This document shows positions 59,663 through 64,000 of a stretch of 64,000 bases of DNA, in pieces (the stretch's first letter is position 1; each line of letters opens with the position of its first letter). Origin of the DNA: Bombilactobacillus mellis (GTDB lineage Bacteria; Bacillota; Bacilli; Lactobacillales; Lactobacillaceae); contig NZ_KQ033877.1 in NCBI RefSeq assembly GCF_000967245.1, forward strand, positions 265,660 through 329,659. The letters run 5' to 3'. A program made the position numbers and the translations under genes. The notes beneath the pieces were generated by a model that saw only the letters and a program-made list of their open reading frames with translations, was not told the DNA's origin and did no database searches.

Positions 59663-61129
59663 ATGAATGAAGCTGTTGATATTAATGGAAAATCTTTTAA
59701 TAAGATTGCGATGGTCATTACTTTATTAGCAGGAACTTTTTGCACAGTTCTGAATGGGACCATTCTCGCAACAGCTTTTCCTACTTTGATGCGGGCCTTT
59801 AATATTTCGGCTTCTACAGTACAGTGGCTAACTACGGGGTTTATGATGGTAAATGGTGTTATGATCCCGATTAGTGCCTGGATTAGTACGCGGATAAATT
59901 CTAAATTGTTATACATTAGTGCAATGAGCACTTTTTTAGTAGGAACGATCATCTGCTATTTTGCTAATAGTTTTGGGGTTTTGTTAGGCGGTCGTTTAAT
60001 CCAAGGAATTGCCGTTGGAGTAACGATGCCATTGATGCAGACAATTATGTTAAGTATTTTTCCACCGCAAAAACGAGGAATAGCTATGGGCCTTGGAGGT
60101 CTAGTTATTGGATTAGCACCAGCTATTGGTCCTACTTTATCTGGCTGGGTGATTGATAATTGGAGTTGGCGCGATTTATTCAGTATTATTATCCCGATTG
60201 TTTTCTTAGTAGTTATTGCCAGCTTTTTTACAATGCATTCAGTGTTAAAAACCGCTAAAAGTTCTATTGATGTAATTTCAATTATTGAATCAACTTGCGG
60301 TTTTGGCAGTTTGCTATATGGTTTTTCTTCCGTCGGTGATAATGGCTGGACTTCTCCTTCAGTTTATGGAACGATTATTTTTGGTTTAGTAGTAATTATG
60401 ATTTTTTGTTGGCGTCAATTACATTTACAAAAGCCGTTTCTGCAATTACGGGTTTTTCAATCAGGAGAATTTTCGCTGTCAGTAGTTTTATCATCAGTAA
60501 CCAATATGGCAATGATGGGAATTGAAATGATTTTGCCGCTTTATTTACAAATGATTAAAGGCTTATCGGCTTTTCATTCTGGGTTGGCCTTATTGTTAGG
60601 AGCTTTGATTACAGGTATCATGAGTCCGGTAACTGGAGCTGCTTTTGATAAATATGGTGCTAAACGTTTGGCGACTACAGGAATGTTTTTTCTGACAGCC
60701 GGGACGATTCCATTCTTATTTCTTACAAAAGATACTTCAACTTTATATATTGTGGTCCTGTATGCTTTTCGGATGTTTGGAATTTCGATGGTCAATATGC
60801 CGGTTACAACTTCCGGAATGAATTCTTTACCGTTTAATTTGATTAGCCATGGAACAGCGGTAAATAATACTACCCGGCAAGTCTTCACTTCTATGGGGAC
60901 TGCAATTTTAATTAGTGTGTTAACTAATATTACCAATACTTTAAAACCGGCCTCCAGTTTGTTGAAAACTGCGCCCATTGCTTATAAAAATCAAATGGTA
61001 AATGCGACCATTATGGGTTATCGCGCTGCTTTTGCAGTAGCAGTTGTCTTGTGCTTAATTACCTTTGCTTTATCATTTTTATTAAAAGATAAACAGCATT
61101 CCGCAGATATTGAGCAGGAGGTGCAATAA
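59663..61129 (+). CDS. DHA2 family multidrug efflux MFS transporter (EmrB/QacA/LmrB-like)
   Basis: 488 aa, 14 TM helices. Characteristic early segment LNGTILATAFPTLMRAFNIS and WLTTGFMMVNGVMIPISAW; motif C of antiporters is GLVIGLAPAIGPTLSGWVIDNWSWR. GAGGTG lies before the ATG. In lactobacilli this transporter is regularly followed by a DUF4811 gene, as here. It exports drugs or bile-like amphiphiles with H+ antiport; the exact substrate is unknown. Confidence 0.92.
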   Translation: MNEAVDINGKSFNKIAMVITLLAGTFCTVLNGTILATAFPTLMRAFNISASTVQWLTTGFMMVNGVMIPISAWISTRINSKLLYISAMSTFLVGTIICYFANSFGVLLGGRLIQGIAVGVTMPLMQTIMLSIFPPQKRGIAMGLGGLVIGLAPAIGPTLSGWVIDNWSWRDLFSIIIPIVFLVVIASFFTMHSVLKTAKSSIDVISIIESTCGFGSLLYGFSSVGDNGWTSPSVYGTIIFGLVVIMIFCWRQLHLQKPFLQLRVFQSGEFSLSVVLSSVTNMAMMGIEMILPLYLQMIKGLSAFHSGLALLLGALITGIMSPVTGAAFDKYGAKRLATTGMFFLTAGTIPFLFLTKDTSTLYIVVLYAFRMFGISMVNMPVTTSGMNSLPFNLISHGTAVNNTTRQVFTSMGTAILISVLTNITNTLKPASSLLKTAPIAYKNQMVNATIMGYRAAFAVAVVLCLITFALSFLLKDKQHSADIEQEVQ

Positions 61130-61130
61130 A

Positions 61131-61835
61131 ATGATTATTGTTTGTTTAGTTATTGTCACCTTAATTGCTTATTTTGGCGGGGTGTATGTTGATAATCGTC
61201 ATGCTGCTAACATTACTCGTGGAATTTGTGACGTTCTGATTGTTGTTATTTTAACTTTAATAGTAGCTAATGATACTTTTCATTTCGGCATGCAGCCAAG
61301 AACGCAAACAACAATTACGTCTATTTCTGCAGTAAAGCCTAGTTCCAAGGCACCTATTTTGTTATATCGTTCTTTAGGAACAAGTGGCAAAAATCCAATT
61401 TATTTATATAAAAAGACACCTGATTCTAAGCCTGTCCACACCCGGCCTGATGAGACAGTAAATAAAGTAGTCCGGTCAAGCACAGATCCGCATTTAGTTA
61501 CTAAAAGAAAAACCTGGGTTTACAAAAATGGTTTTTATAAGTTTATGTTTGCTATTGCTGGTAATGAAGGTCGCCATATTCAGACGCATAATACTTTTTA
61601 TTTACCACCTAATTGGCTGGTGCTCTCAACTAAGCAGGCACAGCGATTAGCTGTGCAAATGCAAAATCCGCGCACAAAGCAACGATTAAGCCAAGAAGTG
61701 CAACAGCAAGTCCAAAAAGATCTAGCCCGTCGACCAACACTGACTGCTCAACAGCGTCGCCAATATGTGAAACACATGACGGTCTTACGTCAAAGACAGG
61801 TTTTAGAAAAATTAGCCCAAATAAAGCTTAAGTAA
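61131..61835 (+). CDS. DUF4811 family membrane protein
   Basis: 234 aa from ATG 61131 (AGGAGGTG 7 bases upstream; the frame opening at 61110 lies within the MFS gene). Two N-terminal TM helices (IIVCLVIVTLIAYFGGVYVD; GICDVLIVVILTLIVAND) precede a basic soluble domain ending in a Gln/Arg/Lys-rich helix (QQRRQYVKHMTVLRQRQVLEKL). Constant partner of DHA2 efflux pumps in lactobacilli; probably an accessory subunit. Its stop codon lies within the following terminator hairpin. Confidence 0.88.
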   Translation: MIIVCLVIVTLIAYFGGVYVDNRHAANITRGICDVLIVVILTLIVANDTFHFGMQPRTQTTITSISAVKPSSKAPILLYRSLGTSGKNPIYLYKKTPDSKPVHTRPDETVNKVVRSSTDPHLVTKRKTWVYKNGFYKFMFAIAGNEGRHIQTHNTFYLPPNWLVLSTKQAQRLAVQMQNPRTKQRLSQEVQQQVQKDLARRPTLTAQQRRQYVKHMTVLRQRQVLEKLAQIKLK

Positions 61836-61866
61836 TGATATAGTTATTATTACTTAAGCTTTTTTC
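61823..61866 (+). terminator. Terminator of the efflux operon
   Basis: AAAGCTTAAGTAAT-(12)-ATTACTTAAGCTTTTTT, overlapping the DUF4811 stop. Confidence 0.9.
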
Positions 61867-61971
61867 GTGATTTTTATATTGAAAAATGTATTGAAGATTA
61901 ATTTTTTAAGGGTCGCAATTAAGCGTGGTTTTGTGTATTCTGAATAAAAGAATTATGAGGGGGAAGTGTTA

Positions 61972-62874
61972 ATGGCCAAATTAGCTTTGATTGATATTGG
62001 TTCTAATTCAATTCGGATGGTTTTGTATCAAATTGATAACCAATATCAAGCACAGGAAATAACCCGCTATCGCCATTTTGTTCAATTAGCTAAGGATATG
62101 ACAGCTGCCGGAGCAATTAACCAGCTGAATTTTGCTGCAGGAATTCAAACATTGCAGCAATTTCATCAAATTATTATCGAACAGCAAGTAACTAAAGTAA
62201 TTGCTACTGCAACTGAAGCTATTCGTAAAGCGAGTAATCAAAGTGAATTCTTGCAGGCCGCTCAAGTTCAGGCTCAAATTAAAATTCAGGTTTTAACTGG
62301 TCAGCAAGAGGCTTATTATGATGCATTGGCAATTCAGACTCATTTAAATTTGAGTGATTTTTTATTTTTAGATACTGGCGGCGGCAGCTTTGAGTGGGGC
62401 TGGAGGTCTTCTCGAGGTCTTCAGGCTGCTAGTTGGCCTTATGGAGCAGTTAAGCTGTATGATGAATTGCATAAACCGCAACAATTATCCTTGACCTTGA
62501 TTGAACAATTACAGCAGTATTTATTCAAATATATGCGAAAAATTCAGCCGTCAGACCGTTTGAATTTGGTAGTTATTGGGGGTGTACACAACACTTTATT
62601 TACGGTTATGCAGCAGGCCACTGATCACTGGCTGCCTGTGGAACAGGTCGATTCATGGGTCAAATTAATTGAACATAATTCATTGACACAGAATTTAAAA
62701 TTAGAAAATATGGAAATGCAGCGGGCTCCTTTTATGGCAGTCGGTTTACTACCATTAAGCACGGTTTTAAATTATTTTTCTATTGCTCAAATATGTTTTA
62801 GCAAGGTCGGTCTGCGCAATGGTATTTTATGGGAATATTTGCAACAGGCAGCTTTAAAAGAAGAGGAAAGTTAG
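61972..62874 (+). CDS. Ppx/GppA-type phosphatase
   Basis: 300 aa from ATG 61972 (GAGGGGGA 7 bases upstream; an in-frame GTG lies at 61966). Actin-like ATPase fold: phosphate-1 loop ALIDIGSNSIRMVLYQ and phosphate-2 FLDTGGGSFEWGW. Catalytic Glu is expected in ATATEAIRKASN. Length corresponds to the short Ppx form without the C-terminal HD-like domain. It hydrolyses polyphosphate or pppGpp. No ppk gene is adjacent. Confidence 0.9.
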   Translation: MAKLALIDIGSNSIRMVLYQIDNQYQAQEITRYRHFVQLAKDMTAAGAINQLNFAAGIQTLQQFHQIIIEQQVTKVIATATEAIRKASNQSEFLQAAQVQAQIKIQVLTGQQEAYYDALAIQTHLNLSDFLFLDTGGGSFEWGWRSSRGLQAASWPYGAVKLYDELHKPQQLSLTLIEQLQQYLFKYMRKIQPSDRLNLVVIGGVHNTLFTVMQQATDHWLPVEQVDSWVKLIEHNSLTQNLKLENMEMQRAPFMAVGLLPLSTVLNYFSIAQICFSKVGLRNGILWEYLQQAALKEEES

Positions 62875-62888
62875 ATCCGGAAGTCAAA

Positions 62889-62922
62889 AAAGGACTGAAA
62901 CTATTTGATTTCAGTCCTTTAT
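62889..62922. terminator. Terminator, mainly for the minus strand
   Basis: AAAGGACTGAAA-ctatttga-TTTCAGTCCTTTA; the minus-strand side has the longer T-run and so ends the PEBP gene, while on the plus strand it can weakly end the phosphatase transcript. Confidence 0.8.
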
Positions 62923-62931
62923 TAACAAGAG

Positions 62932-63441
62932 CTAACCGCGATAAGGTAAAATTATTTTTTGGTGAGTTAAAATATGTCCTTCCATCGCATGTAATAATTC
63001 ATTCATCCAAAAGCCTGGTGCTAAAGCTAATTTTTGATCTAAAGCATAAATACGCAATTCATAATTATGAACACCTTGAGGTGGAGTAGGGCCAACGTAA
63101 TGTTGACAGATGAGCGGGTCTTTTTCTTGAATATAAGGACTGGCGGTAGAATTTTTTCCTTGGATCATGGAAAAGGGAGGTTTTTGACTGGAATTTTCCG
63201 GGATTTCAGTTAGATCACCGGGTAAATTAGCAGCTGTCCAGTGAATCCAAGAAAAACCCGCTACCGGAATGGAATCAGGATCGATAAGCGTTAGGGCAAA
63301 ACTAACAGTTTGAGCAGGTTGTTCATAAATACTGATTGGAAACGAACGTAGCGGGTAGGCTCCTTTAAAATCAGCAGCATCACCAAATTTGCCATATTTT
63401 TTCGGCAATTGTCCTTGATTCAATTTAACTGTAATTTTCAT
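62932..63441 (-). CDS. YbhB/YbcL (PEBP/Raf-kinase-inhibitor-like) protein
   Basis: 169 aa, cytoplasmic. The PEBP signature pieces are present: SFALTLIDPDSIPVAGFSWIHW near residue 50-70, then HYVGPTPPQGVHNYELRIYALD around 115-135, which line the anion-binding pocket. AAAGGAG lies before the ATG. Physiological role in bacteria unknown; ligand may be a phosphorylated lipid or sugar. Convergent with the Ppx-like gene. Confidence 0.92.
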   Translation of the reverse strand: MKITVKLNQGQLPKKYGKFGDAADFKGAYPLRSFPISIYEQPAQTVSFALTLIDPDSIPVAGFSWIHWTAANLPGDLTEIPENSSQKPPFSMIQGKNSTASPYIQEKDPLICQHYVGPTPPQGVHNYELRIYALDQKLALAPGFWMNELLHAMEGHILTHQKIILPYRG

Positions 63442-63514
63442 TCCGAAGACTCCTTTAGATTAATGCTATAATCAAACTAGTTTTAAGATTATTGTACAAT
63501 CAGTGAGGAAGAAT

Positions 63515-64000
63515 ATGCAAATAACGGATTTTAGTTTACAAGTGCAACAATTATTGCAGCAGGTACAGCAGCAAGCACAAAAAGAAATTATTCTGGAAAG
63601 TAATGGCCGCCATGAAGATTGGCTGGCTTTTGACCAATCTGGTCATAAAGTAGATGCGGCAGGCAAGATTCATTTACAAATGGCCCATTCCAGTATTCCG
63701 GATTTTACTTTAGCTCATGAATTGCGCCATATTGAGTGGGAACTACAAGATTATGCCCGAATTAAATTTCCTTTAACTACTGGTCAACCCGAATTGGATC
63801 GGCAATTAAAGATTACCGCTTCTTCGTTAATTGGCAGTGTGGAACACCTGTTAATTATGCAAAAACAGCGAAAGCAAGGAGAAGTAACTGCAACAGTGGA
63901 AAAGGAATTTGTAAAAGGAATTTCTCAGAATTTAGCTTGGCAAGATGTCAATTTAGATAATTATTTTATTTATTATACATTGATTTTATTAGATATTTTG
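63515..64000 (+). CDS. Putative HExxH protein, C-terminus cut by window end
   Basis: 162 codons are visible and the frame stays open at 64000. GAGGAAG lies before the ATG. N-terminal Gln-rich helix (SLQVQQLLQQVQQQAQK), then DFTLAHELRHIEWELQDY, where HELRH matches the zinc-metallopeptidase HExxH motif, followed by a helical stretch (ITASSLIGSVEHLLIMQKQRKQ). It may belong to the proteins labelled IpaB/EvcA in lactobacilli, but the match is not secure. Divergent from the PEBP gene. Confidence 0.6.
   Translation, partial: MQITDFSLQVQQLLQQVQQQAQKEIILESNGRHEDWLAFDQSGHKVDAAGKIHLQMAHSSIPDFTLAHELRHIEWELQDYARIKFPLTTGQPELDRQLKITASSLIGSVEHLLIMQKQRKQGEVTATVEKEFVKGISQNLAWQDVNLDNYFIYYTLILLDIL

Overview
The window comes from a low-GC Gram-positive bacterium and fits the Lactobacillaceae. 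Pointers are SLAP (S-layer associated) wall-binding domains, LRR proteins with a WxL-like C-terminus, a lam/agr-type peptide quorum-sensing operon, T-box leaders, DUF4811/DUF3737/DUF2922 proteins, strong AAGGAGG-type ribosome sites and frequent TTG/GTG starts. The density of surface proteins would suit a gut or insect-gut commensal, but the genus cannot be fixed from sequence alone. No IS element, prophage or CRISPR array was seen. Gene order looks chromosomal.

Layout. 1-2.8 kb (minus): a glycine betaine ABC transporter, opuAA-AB-AC, with opuAC cut by the window edge. 3.0-8.1 kb: a secreted LRR/WxL-like protein, a DUF3737 beta-helix protein, a MalY/PatB-type C-S lyase and a DUF915 hydrolase. 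8.2-12.7 kb: a TPR lipoprotein, an odd MucBP+SLAP protein without a signal peptide behind three stacked palindromes, a DUF1659/DUF2922 pair, an MgtC-like protein and an M24 peptidase. 12.8-16.6 kb is the most interesting regulatory stretch: a LexA(SOS)-box promoter driving a 67-aa membrane protein, then a candidate structured C-rich RNA of about 300 nt with its own terminator, then an agr-type operon in the order A-C-B-D. 16.8-19.6 kb: a GT-C-like membrane protein and an acyltransferase. 20.3-26.9 kb: five SLAP-domain genes, namely two S-layer-like proteins, two glucosaminidases and one amidase, nearly all with their own promoter and terminator. 27.1-28.6 kb: a ComK-like regulator next to a SigH/ComX-like sigma factor. 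28.8-33.9 kb: a lipoprotein, an AI-2E family permease, a protein resembling the N-terminal part of TagE/GtfA glycosyltransferases, and gpmA.

34.5-39.3 kb: a 1594-aa LRR surface protein with 162-bp tandem repeats. 39.5-42.2 kb: efp, a pyridoxal/pyridoxamine kinase, an ECF S-component and a YczE-like protein. 42.3-48.0 kb: an aminotransferase, a GT39-like and a GT2 glycosyltransferase overlapping each other and tyrS, then DUF975. 48.0-50.8 kb: an MntR-type regulator, an HdeD-like protein, tRNA-Thr(GGU) and an MFS carrier. 50.9-58.6 kb: a lipoprotein, a degenerate CPBP protein, an Ile T-box with brnQ, helD, a Trp T-box with trpS, and a nucleoside deoxyribosyltransferase. 59.1-64 kb: a marR-MFS-DUF4811 efflux operon under a palindromic promoter, a Ppx/GppA phosphatase, a PEBP-like protein and a truncated HExxH protein.

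Themes. The largest investment is in the cell envelope: SLAP and WxL-like proteins anchored to wall polymers, hydrolases carrying the same anchor, and glycosyltransferases that could decorate those polymers. Around them sit several candidate cell-state switches: quorum sensing, an SOS-controlled membrane peptide, and the putative competence pair. Start codons were reassigned wherever a ribosome-binding site clearly selected a downstream codon. All functional calls rest on recognised motifs and context. No database search was run.
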